This document shows positions 1-11,180 of a stretch of 64,000 bases of DNA, piece after piece. The position numbers were made by a program, and so were the translations under genes. The notes under the pieces were generated by a model. The model had not been told where the DNA came from. It did not search any database and was given only the letters and a program-made list of their open reading frames with translations. The stretch comes from Nomia melanderi (Eukaryota > Arthropoda > Insecta > Hymenoptera > Halictidae), in NCBI RefSeq assembly GCF_051020985.1, contig NC_134999.1, forward strand, positions 29,545,160 to 29,609,159. The letters run 5' to 3'. Numbering within the stretch: position 1 is the stretch's first letter; the number at the start of each line of letters is the position of its first letter.

Positions 1-2707
1 TCTGAAAGGACATGGAGCAGCTACGTATGCTGAATATAAATAATATTTAGGAAGTCTAATATTTAGAATATTATATATTTCTGTAAGTCTATATTTATAC
101 AAAAAATTTAAAATAACTATTTCAGTATTTGTCGATATCTTATATCTATTTCTATATGAAAAGGTAGTTATTCTATAAGATTTCATTATTTCCTTAGTGT
201 TTCACAAGTGTTTGTGCCATAAATAAAATATAATTTAAAACGAATCGAACATACTGATTATTTTGATTGTCTTATTGAGTTACTAGAAAATTTACGGAAA
301 AATCGAAATCGTGTCTTGAACAAATATGTTTAAAATATAGAAAATATGTTGAGTTAATAATTACAAATAACACATTTTTATACGGATTTTTACAAAATGA
401 AGTATAATATATAGCAGACTGCAAATTGATGTATAACATATGCTGTGCTCAATTGCTATGAATATATTTTTAATCGAATAATTCGATACGATGTCATTAA
501 ATTAACAACTTAATAATTAAACCCTTATAATAGTGAGTTAAGCTCAAAGTGAAAAATTTAAATTAAACGAACTATTAACAAGAAAATATAAAAATAAATT
601 TATTAATATATTTATTTATATATATATTTATTTTTATATTTATATTTTTCTTTAAACTAATAATAACACTTTTATCTTGTTACTTTAGACATTAAACATA
701 GAAGTCTCATTTCATTTTAAGAACTTATTGACACTAAAATAGCTCAAATAAATATAGATATACAATGATTCATTAAGCAAATGGTAAAATAAACATGAAA
801 AATCATTAACATCACATGCCTTGAAATAATTATAATTACTCATAACTAATATAACCAGTCATTGAAGGTTAATTATTTTCCTTGACTCAATTAATTTAAT
901 ATAATTAATTTTCATCAAATACGTCGCAACTTTCACTGTCATGCAATTATTGATGCAAACAAACAAGTGAATTAAAACAATTGTTTCCAATTGTTTTCTT
1001 GCAGAATAAAAATGAACCTAATAATTAGAAAACGTATTTTCAAAACAATCGTATACTCCAAGAACAATCTTACTAAACATAAATTCATGGAAAAGATATG
1101 TCAATCATTTAATTGATCATTTGAAAGCAGATCTTAAATTAAAGATTTTGAAATCATCTTGAAATCATTAACAAACTGCGAAAAATACTAAAAACTATAA
1201 AACTATAAAAAGACAAAGAAAAAAGGGGTAAAGGTAATAAAGTACTCAGCGTTTAATGTTGCTTGAATTAATTTCTATTTCCAATTAATAACAACAATAT
1301 TTAAATATATTATATAGACTAGTCATCATCATCTCATTCCACATTTTATTTGGTATCTTTACCACGTATCTACACCCTATACAGTCACCCATCAACTTTC
1401 CGGCAGTCGAATTCGTTGCGCCATACTATAATTACTTAATCGGTAGACGAATGTGTATCTTCGCATATAGCGAGCGAAAACACCATACAAGAACGCAAAA
1501 AGAAATATTGCAACGATGACAGATTTTTTATGAAAATGTATGGTAATTATTCCTGACGATCGGGTACATTTTACATTCTATGACCAAAATAAACGTTGTG
1601 AACCGTTAACCTAAACTGAATTCAAAAAGATCAAATCACTAGTCGATACAAAATTTCCATGACAAGCGCGACAGTGTCATGTAATAATTTTCTCTAACTA
1701 CAAAGTCAATAAAATACTTAAGAAACAATGAATCACTTAAAACTTTTCGTTTCTACTTCGAAGAAAAGAAATCTTCAAATACTGTCTAGAAAAGCAGTCC
1801 CACAAGAGGGCTATAAAATCGACCTAAACAATCAACTCTCCCGTACTCCGAAGTTTTCAAAAGCACCTCTTATCACGCACAGTCTTTTTTACAACCACGA
1901 AATCTATAATCTGGAACTATTGAAACCCGCAGGGACTTGCTCCAGCAACGAAGCAAACGGGTCACGACATCCCGCGCCGGTCGATACGGCGAAACGCAAC
2001 TTGCACGGGTGTTTGGTATAAACTATGCGTATGTACAAGACGTGGGTGGTCTGCGTTGTCGTTAAGACCTTTTCTAGATTTAAACAGTGGAAGAGGAAAA
2101 AAGATCTTTGGGCCTATTTACAGGTCACTGGTGATTGGCGCGGGGCGAGCGGTCCAGGAGCTGCGAGGGCCTAAGGTAACTACCAGAAGGTGTCCCTCGC
2201 CTATTCCCCTTATCTGATCAGGAATTCCTAATTTTCTGGGGAAAATACGGTAGAGACGAGAGAAACGCGGCGCGCGTACACGGCCAGGAAACTCGATTTA
2301 CGTTCCGATAAACGGAAAACACCTTGCGGCTTCCTGGGCACAGATCGTTGTCTGCGTCCGGAGTGACCAATTATTTTGACGCCTCGGGAGATACAACGAT
2401 GCCTCGTTATTCACAGGTCGGTCCCGCGACCAGAATGCTTCTAGTCCGGTTCTCCCCGAGAAGTCCGTCTTCTATTCCCTCGGCTTATCGTTCGGGGCAC
2501 CTCACAACCCTCCACAACCCCGAACGTTTTTTGTCCCGCGCAAGCTCTTCGGACGAGCTAGCGTTGCAGCGCGTTGCGACGCAAAATCGTGATCGAATTT
2601 ACGATCTACCATGGTTCGAGTCTGCTATTGGCGATTGAACGATTACAAACTGAGAGAAATATGAGACTTACGCGCGCAGCGGAACGTTGTTAAGGTAAAA
2701 AATGATT
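1..2707. other. AT-rich intergenic DNA
   Basis: No convincing gene was seen. The first 1.7 kb is very AT-rich with stops in all frames. From about 1900 to 2640 the base composition becomes GC/CpG-richer and carries two short open frames on the plus strand. They resemble no family I know and have no clear splice context, so I do not call them. A 19-20 base phrase near position 5 (GAAAGGACATGGAGCAGCT) recurs with one inserted base near 2980. Confidence 0.5.
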
Positions 2708-2919
2708 TTAACGCTAGAACCACTGTGTCCGACAAAATGGAGGGTCTGGAGTTTCTTATTCCGCGGTTATTGGTGTGTTTAAAGTCTTCAATGTACGAAA
2801 TGATTTTAGGAATAGCTTCACTTGCATACTGTGTTGGAAATACGAAGAAATTGTTTATAAATCTCAATTTTTTAGAGGTCACGCGTTAATCGTGTTAGGC
2901 ACGGTAGTTCTAGCGTTAA
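2708..2919. mobile_element. TTAA-ended miniature element, family A (copy A1)
   Basis: It begins TTAACGCTAGAACCAC and ends in the inverted form GGTAGTTCTAGCGTTAA, so it has terminal inverted repeats with TTAA at both outer ends. It has no coding capacity. The ends match those of about ten other copies in this window (consensus TTAACACTAGAACTACCG). TTAA targets and a CxCTAGAA-like terminus are known for piggyBac-type transposons; assignment to that superfamily is inference. Confidence 0.6.
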
Positions 2920-4531
2920 ATGTCAAGACGAATTCTTGGGAATCCAACGGTCCGTTTCCCTAAGATACTCGGACGAGATGAAAGGAACATGGAGCAGCTT
3001 TTCGGCGATACGATTATGAATTTATAGTTAAGTAGAAGTACGCGGCTATTTACAGATCACGAGAGGATACAGGCGCGGTTAAATCTCGTGTTCTCTTTCG
3101 TCGCGAACGGAATCGAGCCAAATAACGTAGACGCAAACATATTTACAAGGCGACTCGCGGCAGGATGTAAACCTGCGTGCTGCAGTCGCGTTTAATGGTA
3201 GGAGTTACTTTAGAAAATGCAACTGGCAATCTTATTGCGCGGCAATTTGCCTAGTGCCTTGTTTAGATCAGTGTTAAATAAATAGAAATGTTAATCCTCC
3301 GGCGACCGTGTGCCAGGCAATTACGTTAAAGTAATTTTTTATTATAGCCGCTCGAGATGCACCCCTACCACTAAATAACGGGTCACAAGTGACGTTTGTA
3401 CGATCACTAGAAAATTGAAAGTTTATGACGCGAGAATATTGAGAACCATTGTACTAATGCAGCACGCAGGTTGGTACACATTTCTAAATGTATTAAAAAT
3501 CTATAAACTAATCCTAACTGAATCGGGATCTGCGTTGGAGTCACTTGTGACTTGAATTAAGTATAGTTTGTTACAGGAAAAACGACATATGAAAGTAACG
3601 GAGGTCTGAATGGTCGGACCGATTAGGTCGGACGAAAAGTCCTAACTAAGACCAGTGTTTCGTTTACAGTTCTACCTTGAGATTATCCGAAACTAAACAT
3701 ACTAAATTCCGTTGCATTACACAAAACACAACGGTACACCTACCTTTCTTTCCCTTACAATGTAAGGTTTATGTCGTCCCATAACCAAACTTCCCGGCAA
3801 TTAAAGGCGAGACTACAGATGCTAGTAACTTGAATGAAAGCATGCCTGGGGCTATCAAATACCTAATAGCGCGTTTATATGCAAAGAAGCTTGTAAAAAG
3901 GATGTAAAAAGGACAATATTTAATTTCTGGCGTGCTAATGTCGGCAGTGTACGAGCAGTAAACAAAACCACGTCTCTAGCAAATGTGTACATTCGACGCA
4001 GCATGCTATAGTGCTGCTCGGTTAAATTGTAAACAATCCGCTCGGTTAAATTATAAACTATCCTCTCGGTTACATTTTGAACCGTCCCCACTTTCCCCTA
4101 CCACTCACTGTCTCGAGCTCGCGCTGTCAGTGTAATCTAAACGCAGTAAACAAAAACAGCAAACGAATACAGTGATGAAAATCTCAGTTTCAGTCGCTTC
4201 AGTCTTAGCTTTTCAAATGTAGTACCAGCTTATTGAGATTCTTGCGATTAAAATCACTCCGAACACGACGTAAATCGGTCTAGATTTGTCGATTCGGAAG
4301 AAATGAAGCTTTAATTTCATTAATTTACGTCAAGTCAGCAAAACTTAGTTCGGTTCACGTTCTGTTTTACGTTCTGAAATTGTCAAATTTAACCGAGCAC
4401 TGCTGTATTTAGTGGCATACGAACTAAACATTTTTTACTAGCATGTGTAAATCCCCCTTAATGATAAGTATGTATGTATACACGGGATCTCCTAAAGCAC
4501 GGTCGTCGGAGGATTAAGAAAAAAAAAGTAT
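2920..4531. other. Spacer downstream of odd, probable 3' UTR at its upper end
   Basis: No protein gene is recognised. The part next to 4532 probably includes the 3' UTR of the odd-like gene. On the minus strand there is an ATTAAA at 4310-4315, about 215 nt past the stop codon, which would be a usable polyadenylation signal. A short tandem repeat lies at 4016-4087. Confidence 0.45.
4016..4087. repeat. Three tandem 24-bp units
   Basis: Three consecutive 24-bp units start GCTCGGTTAAATTGTAAAC, then GCTCGGTTAAATTATAAAC, then a more diverged TCTCGGTTACATTTTGAAC. The array is in the likely downstream flank of the odd-like gene. It keeps one reading frame open because 24 is a multiple of three; I do not take that frame as coding. 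Confidence 0.7.
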
Positions 4532-6085
4532 TTAACGTCTCATTATGTCTTCTATAGTGAACCCAAGTTTCGGAGCACTCGTACTGGTCCTCTGAATGGG
4601 GGTCAGGCCGCTCACCCTATCCGCCATCTGTTTGACGGTCGCGGGGGCGGTGATTCGTGGCTCCGCTGTCGCCGGTACCTCGATTCTTAAGTCCTGCGGC
4701 ACGTCTGTGTGCGTGAGTAGGTGAGTTTTCAGATTGCTTCTTTGATTGAAGCTTCGGGCGCAAACTGGACATTTATGCGGAGACTCTTCCATATGCAAAA
4801 TCTTGTGCACGGCTAGAGTCCTGCTTTGACAAAATCCTTTTCCACACTCGCTACACTTGAACGGTTTCTCTTTACTGTGAATATACCTGTAAACAGAACA
4901 CGTTTGTTATTATCGTGTTCTTGATTTGTCCAAAGTAAAATGTTTTTAATGTGTGTGGTTCGCTTATATCGAAAAATTATAAACGAATTTCAAATCAAAA
5001 CTCAAACGATGTTTACTTGACGCGTTAACTGCTTGTTTTGGTTCACGTTTATGTTGTGTTTACAGCAAAACATATTATTCAGGTAACAATGCCTACGCCT
5101 GGGTGTAAACAAAGTATATAAAGAATCAAAGCCGGGACCGTTATTTGCGTAGATTGAAGTCTAGTTTCATTTAACGTGTTAATAGATCGTCTTGCAAGCT
5201 GTCAAACCGAATGTCAAGCTGGAATGTTCAGCGTGATTCGCCAATTGAACTAACAACTTTGTGTAAGAAACTGACATGTTTGCAAAACATTCGGACGAAA
5301 GTTTTCCTTACAACTCGAATGGTCACTCTTACGGTACTCAAATTAGTGAAATCAGAAACTGTGCCAGTCGCTTTCATCAATTTTCCAAAAATCAAAGACA
5401 ATTACATCGACGTGTACATATGATTAAAACAAAATTGACTGCTTTTCTCAACAGCTGCAATTATCCGAATTAACAACTGTCTTCGAAATCATCGAAACCA
5501 CGCGATATTAGAAGATCACCACTATAGAACCGATTTCAAACGTCAGTTGCGTAATAAAAAGAACTTGTTAACTCAAACTCACCGATGATCACGCAGATGA
5601 TCCTGCCTGCGGAACGCCTTTCCGCAGATGTCGCAAGAATACGGTCGTTCGTCAGTGTGCGTTCTCTCGTGAATCAGCAGATTGTAACTCTTGGTGAACT
5701 GTCTGTTGCAGAACTTGCAGATGAACTGCTTCTTAGGCCTCTGACCCGGCAGTCTCCTGGCGAGGAACGACGCCGGCGGCGGTACCGGAAACGCGGGATG
5801 CAGTCCCTGATGGCTCTGATGCTGATAAGCATGCGAGGCGGTCGTCTGGGGGCAACAACCCCTGACAGCCAGGAGTGCAGCTCCGCGCAGCCAATTGTCG
5901 ATGAACGCAGCTTGATAGCCAACGTTTTGGCCAGTGGCTGGTTGTTGTTGCACGAATCTCCCGGCTAGCTGCTGAGAGGACCTCATCCACCTGGACGACG
6001 TCATCGGTAGCTGTTGCTGTTGCATCGATCTGTCCAACGTGGGCGGCGTGTGAGGGGGTGTCAACGGCTCCATTTTCTCCTCCAT
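4532..6085 (-). CDS. odd: Odd-skipped family C2H2 zinc-finger transcription factor
   Basis: Two coding exons on the minus strand: 6085-5583 and 4886-4532. The intron has a GTGAGT donor and an ACAG acceptor and splits an Arg codon inside finger 2. The joined protein is about 285 residues. The N-terminus is Gln/Pro-rich with a PLTPPHTPP stretch. Four C2H2 fingers lie at roughly residues 121-143, 149-171, 177-199 and 205-227, and the protein ends LGFTIEDIMRR. The fingers (FICKFCNRQFTKSYNLLIH and CDICGKAFRRQDHLRDHR are two of them) are those of the Odd/Sob/Bowl/OSR family of nuclear DNA-binding repressors used in segmentation, leg-joint and gut development. Four rather than five fingers favours Odd over Bowl or Sob, and Drumstick has only two. 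I start at the ATG at 6085; the frame stays open upstream to an in-frame TAG near 6130, so a spliced upstream start is possible. It is shorter than Drosophila Odd. Confidence 0.85.
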
Positions 6086-6760
6086 GTAGTCCACGCGACG
6101 TGGACTAATCCTTGAATGTATTTCAGGAAACTAAATGAACTGTATCCTAGCTGAATCCTCTTTCCACTGAGTATCGATCACGATCAGCGGCGGAAACCGT
6201 CTCCCGCGGACTGTTGTCATGTGTCCGAATCGAAGGACGACGCACAGCCGAGCAAGATACACCTCGTAGGACAGAGGAAAAAAAAGAAGACGACGTTACT
6301 TCGAGAGTCGGCGCAGTACTAAATGCCAACAGGCAGTCGTCGAGGTTCCAGGGTCGCCGCTTACCAGGCGCCAACGGGACACGGTGGCTCCTCCTACCGT
6401 GTCCTGAACGCTGGATACGCCGGTTGGCGGCTCGACTTCTACAGGGGCGGAGCTTCCGGGTCAGGGTGACCCCTCCGGGCGTCGCGACGCTCATCCACCG
6501 GCGAACGTCCCCTGCACACCCTGCCGCCGAGCTCTTCTAAGCTTCCACCGGCGCGGAGGATTCCGCTTACCGGTTTTGCGCTGCCGGGGATGTCTGAAAT
6601 GCCATTTCCGTGGCTAACGAGACCCCGGCCGCGATCTCGGCGCGGGGAAGGGTTGCTACGGAGAAATTTCTTCGATATTCGCGCGGCCCTGTAGCCCGCA
6701 GTCGTGCGCTCTGCGAATTAATTCGCCTGTTTGTTTCGCCGGTCGTTTATTAAAGCGAAA
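6086..6760 (-). promoter_or_regulatory. GC-rich upstream flank of the odd-like gene
   Basis: About 650 bp rich in G, C and CpG directly upstream of the odd-like start codon, bounded by AT-rich DNA beyond 6760. It has overlapping open frames on both strands, as expected of GC-rich DNA, but no family resemblance. The position suggests 5' UTR plus core promoter. I see no clear TATA box and cannot place the transcription start. Confidence 0.4.
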
Positions 6761-9031
6761 CAACTCGCGGATTTATATTTTTAAAGAGAAACTCGGAGCA
6801 ATGATTTAGGAGTACTAGAGTTCCATCGGGTGTGGTTTTGGTATAGAATGGAATTAGGTCGTTTATTTTTGGGAATTATTTTGTTGTACTGATGTTTGGG
6901 GGATTTTTGAACTCAATGCGTAACGCTTTCGGTGCTACTCGATATTTTGTATTTTAATGTAGCGATGGTCGCGTGGATTTGGTGTTGATTACGCGTTGAA
7001 CGTGTTCGCTAATTTATAATGAAATAAGTAAGGAAAGGTGGAACAATAAGAAAATAATAGAAAATGTGACGGAGAACTGATGCTATGAACGTTGCTTCGT
7101 GTTTTAAAGCTTGTACAAGATTAATTTTTATAAATTTTAATCGTTCCAACTGCAACATCGTGTTATATAGAAATATATATTTAATAAATAATTTAGAATA
7201 TTTAATAAATAACTTAATAAATATGGACATTTTTCAATCAATATATGTAAACACGAAAGTTCAGCAATTAGGAGTACTGAACTTTTCTAATAAATGGACA
7301 TCCACAAAGGGTAAACTTATAATTCTTGTTTTGTAATTAAAAAATATTTGAAACATTGATAACGCAGATGACACACCTACTTAAATACGTCAGTTGATAA
7401 TGATACCTCTATTTGGAGCAACTCTTTTGAACTATGAGGCTTCGCAGAAATGTTACATTATTTTTTAATCACAATTCGCTAGTAACAGGTAATCTTTACT
7501 TGTTAATAACTTTAATCAATTTCTGCAGAGGCGAAGAGATTAATTATCATTTCTGAAAACGTGATTCATTTCTTTCTGGTACCCCCTGCCGATCACTGGT
7601 AGCATAAAGTATTTTATCAGCCTTCTAATGTTAAATTTAGTTGTCAGATAGTTATTTGTAAATTCCACTGCCCATACCAATATTTTTTTTGCAATTTCTA
7701 CATATTAATCAGACATTAATTTAAAAAACTTGCTTATTCTCTTTTTCGTTACTTCACATAATTTCGATTGACGTGAATAGTCCATAAGAACATATAAGAA
7801 ATATAATATTTAATATTTTAATATTATACATAAAAATTATGTTCATTTTATGAATCTACAAATTATGTTCATTCTATGAATATTGTAAAATTAATCACTA
7901 TTTAACCTTTTCTAATAGCTATCAATAATCAACAGTTTTCTTAACATTCACACAATTTATTTCTCTATTATTGATCAAACTCTCCAATCATTTCGTTTCT
8001 TCGCAAATTCATGAAACAATAAAATTTAGATCACCAAATTCCAGTATCAAATAGTGTTCCGATCTCCTCGATCGAATATACAAAAAATATTCAGTCCGCA
8101 TATTTTATTAGAGCTTCACAATTAATTTACGCGAAGAAGATTTACCCTGAGCTGTCGAACGTTGATACCTCGATTAAAACAAAGCGCGAACGGTAGACAT
8201 AATTTATGTCCGACAGACGTCACGGAAGATAGCCATAAATCAATAAGGACACAATACAAAAGGAGAATCGATTAAATCGACAGGCTCGAAGGAGCTTCAA
8301 CCGCGGCAGCAACACGGTTTCGTTACCAACAGTATTAATTGGAACGTGCTGCAGCTTTTTCTCTTGTTCGACAGCACGAGCCACCTCCTTTCTTTCGTGG
8401 CCCTTCATATGCTGACCTTCCAGTCGAGATTGGCCCTCGTAATCTCATTATACGCTAACGATGTTGCCCAGCGTGATATTTTGGAGCCGGTTGCTACTGA
8501 TTCGACATCAAAAGTAAACGTTTTCTTTTCTTTCTCCGTCGATGCATCTAAAGTTACAACCACCTTCTTGTTACTGGTAGTATAGAACACGCATTTACAT
8601 TATGCACAAGCCATTTACATTCGAATATATCAATTATACACGCGTATCGTTTCATATTTTGGGCGTTCAACCCTTTGTGGACGAATGTCGATATATTAGC
8701 CACATCGAGATTTCATATTTGGAATACTGTATTGCAAAGGAATGATTTAATTATTATTTGAAAATATTTTGGATGTTATAAATAATGCTACCTAATGCGG
8801 TGACATTCAGCTAGATGAACGTACAATGATAATAACTCCATTTAATCCAATGATTTAATATTACATTTGCTCCATTTTGTGTATTCTGCTCTATGAAATC
8901 GTGCGACGTACGTGTTAAGCATTCGACGTATAATTCAGTTTAATCCGCTAAAGGTTTTGGATACTTTAAAAAACCTTCGTCCGTAATAGGTTAATTCTTT
9001 ATGGTACCATAGGAACCTTTTTCTATAGATT
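6761..9031. other. AT-rich intergenic DNA
   Basis: No gene was recognised. A slightly GC-richer patch at about 8150-8580 carries overlapping open frames on both strands without recognisable domains or splice context. A possible left end of a TTAA/CCCTTTG-type element occurs near 8671 (CAACCCTTTGTGGACG), but I could not find its partner end. Confidence 0.45.
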
Positions 9032-9185
9032 TTAACGCTAGAACCAATGAGCGTTTAATTGTATTCAAGTGGAACTATTTATTTTAAACATAATTTCGGA
9101 TATTTAACACTTTTAACATCGCAATAATTGCGAAATAAGGAATTGAAACCCGTTAATTTAACTAGTGCAGTAGTTCTGGTGTTAA
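9032..9185. mobile_element. TTAA-ended miniature element, family A (copy A2)
   Basis: The left end TTAACGCTAGAACCAATG and right end CAGTAGTTCTGGTGTTAA form imperfect terminal inverted repeats. The interior keeps the family phrase GCAATAATTGCGAAATAAGGAA just inside the right end. About 154 bp, non-coding. Confidence 0.55.
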
Positions 9186-9332
9186 TTATTTAGTATTATT
9201 TTAGTTTTTATTATGAAGTGAAATTTGTACACTATTAAGCAATTAATACTGCAGTTATAATTTATTGTGATTGTGTTTGTTAGTGTAGGTATGTACAGTA
9301 ACACTATCACACATGAATTGAAAACAGTTGTG

Positions 9333-9840
9333 ATATCGGTTTCAGTTCTTGAAACAGTTATGAAGAATCGAAGTAAGTCATAATTGTTATTCAACGTATT
9401 GGTTTCAGTTTTTCGTACCAGTAGATTAAGTTCTAGAGACTGAGCAGGTGTTAAAATATACATATATTAGAATAATTGTTAAATATTTTTATATATACCA
9501 AGTATCTAGTACATATTTTATATATATTTGTATAAGTATTAGGTAAGTGTTTTATGTACATTTTTATATATATCTTTACATGTATAAATGTATATATCAT
9601 CATTAATTACTTTGTAATAAAGAAACGTTCTGAACATTCTTTTTCGGCTCTCCATTACGGTTCTTCATTTTGATTCTTCAGAACTGTTTCATAAAGCTAA
9701 GGATAACAGTTATAGGTAATAACCGATATAATATCGGTTCTGAAGAACGAAACCGAAACTGATATAGCTCAGAACCGATGCACCAAATAAAATTGTGATT
9801 TATTTCAGTTCTTCATAACTGTTTCAGTCGAAACCGATAT
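9333..9840. mobile_element. 508-bp element with terminal inverted repeats beginning ATATCGGTTTC
   Basis: The left end (ATATCGGTTTCAGTTC then GAAACAGTTATGAAGAA) is matched in inverted form at the right end (TTCTTCATAACTGTTTC then CGAAACCGATAT), with a short indel between two matching blocks. The same motif recurs in the middle around 9735-9785. There is no coding capacity. This looks like a non-autonomous DNA transposon or a foldback element; the superfamily is unknown to me. Confidence 0.5.
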
Positions 9841-10519
9841 ATTATTAATTATTTAAAGTAGGGGTTTATCATATATTTCAATTACTTTATACTATTCTAG
9901 AATATCTCTTGAAATATTATACTTTATTTTACATTGAAAATAATTTAAATTTATATTTATTCATTCGTATGCTCAATTTTTTCACTAGTGTTAATTCATT
10001 CTTCGTTTCATGAACAATGTATGTACATATTTCCACGTTCGTGACACGGAACACAAAAAGTTCATACGGTTTGTTTTATTAATAAGCGGAACAAATTGAC
10101 AAATGTTATCTCAGAAAATAATACATTATTTCCAATGTTTGCCAATTTTACGGCATATTCGAGTTTCGAGGTTTCTACAGAAATCGTTATTTAACAGACT
10201 CCGTATATACTAAATTAAGCCTTTCCCCAATCTTATTAACCTATCAAAGTAATAAATGTTCAGTCGTAAAATAAATACTTACATTCAGATATATTGAATA
10301 TTTTCTTACGTTATCAATTTTGCGGAAAACTGAAATAATTGAATTTCAATTAACCAAAGTTGCTTCTTGTTCATTACAACTACGACTTTCCAATAAATTA
10401 TAATTAACGTGTCGGAATTAAAACACGTTCATGATTCCAATCGAACTTATTTACATTAACACCTACTAAAACCAGCCTTTCTCACAATAACATTAATTTT
10501 CATTACACAAATTGTATAT

Positions 10520-10734
10520 ATAACCCTTTGCACTCGGGATATACCAAAGTTACAAAATTTGATACCTAATATCAACCTTTTGATAACGCCACATATGAAA
10601 TATTCAAATAAACTAATTTTGTTCTTCATTGTACCTGTAATCTCCCATTAACTTAATCTCAAAAAATCTCGTCTATATCTTATCAGAAACTGTTGAATGT
10701 TTCCACGAAAAAACAGTCGAGTGCAAAGGGTTAA
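10520..10734. mobile_element. TTAA-type miniature element, family B (copy B1)
   Basis: It begins (A)TAACCCTTTGCACTCGGG and ends GTCGAGTGCAAAGGGTTAA, giving clear terminal inverted repeats of about 17 bp. The interior phrase around 10650 (TCTCCCATTAACTTAATCTC) recurs in the truncated copy at 15349. The TTAA plus CCCTTTG terminus is like piggyBac-group ends; this assignment is inference. Confidence 0.65.
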
Positions 10735-10969
10735 ACAATTTACAGAAAGAACATTTAACAATACGTTAGCGTATTGTGCAACGTGAAATAGGAATATATA
10801 GAAACGAAGAGTTGTAACGGTCATCAGAAAAATCAGATAATCATTATCACTGTTACGTGCAAATATTATATAATCACGATGATATTGCTTATAATAGACT
10901 ATTTGTGAAATCTGCTATTGTTTAGAGATTTTTCCAATTCGCAATATTATCCGAGCAAGAAACGAAGGC

Positions 10970-11180
10970 GCGCATCTAGCGCGGCCGCGGTAAATACGCC
11001 GTTATCGATAAGAATACGTGGTAACGTGCTTATCGATTTATGACGGTGCAGACAGCGTGACACCGTCGAACAAACTCGTCGACGTATTCGCAAGATTAGA
11101 ACGAATCTTTTGATTTACAGTCAAACACACGCATCCTACAATTCCCCGAGCTCTCCCCCTTTATGGCGGTCGCCGCCATT
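10970..11180. promoter_or_regulatory. GC-rich island with four successive inverted repeats (possible enhancer or silencer)
   Basis: In about 180 bp lie four separate short inverted repeats: ATCGATAAG/CTTATCGAT (11004-11012 and 11029-11037), GACGGTG/CACCGTC (11042-11048 and 11061-11067), AAGATT/AATCTT (11092-11097 and 11104-11109), and ATGGCGG/CCGCCAT (11163-11169 and 11173-11179). The first pair contains GATA sites and resembles the DREF element; the last pair contains GCCAT cores bound by Pho/YY1. This suggests a regulatory element about 5 kb upstream of the odd-like gene. Function is inferred from motifs only. Confidence 0.4.

Noticed and set aside
2610..2640. GGTTCGAGTC resembling a tRNA B box
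   Set aside because: No matching A box, acceptor stem or cloverleaf could be drawn around it.
5585..5968. 127-codon plus-strand frame opposite the odd-like exon
   Set aside because: Shadow of the zinc-finger exon on the minus strand.
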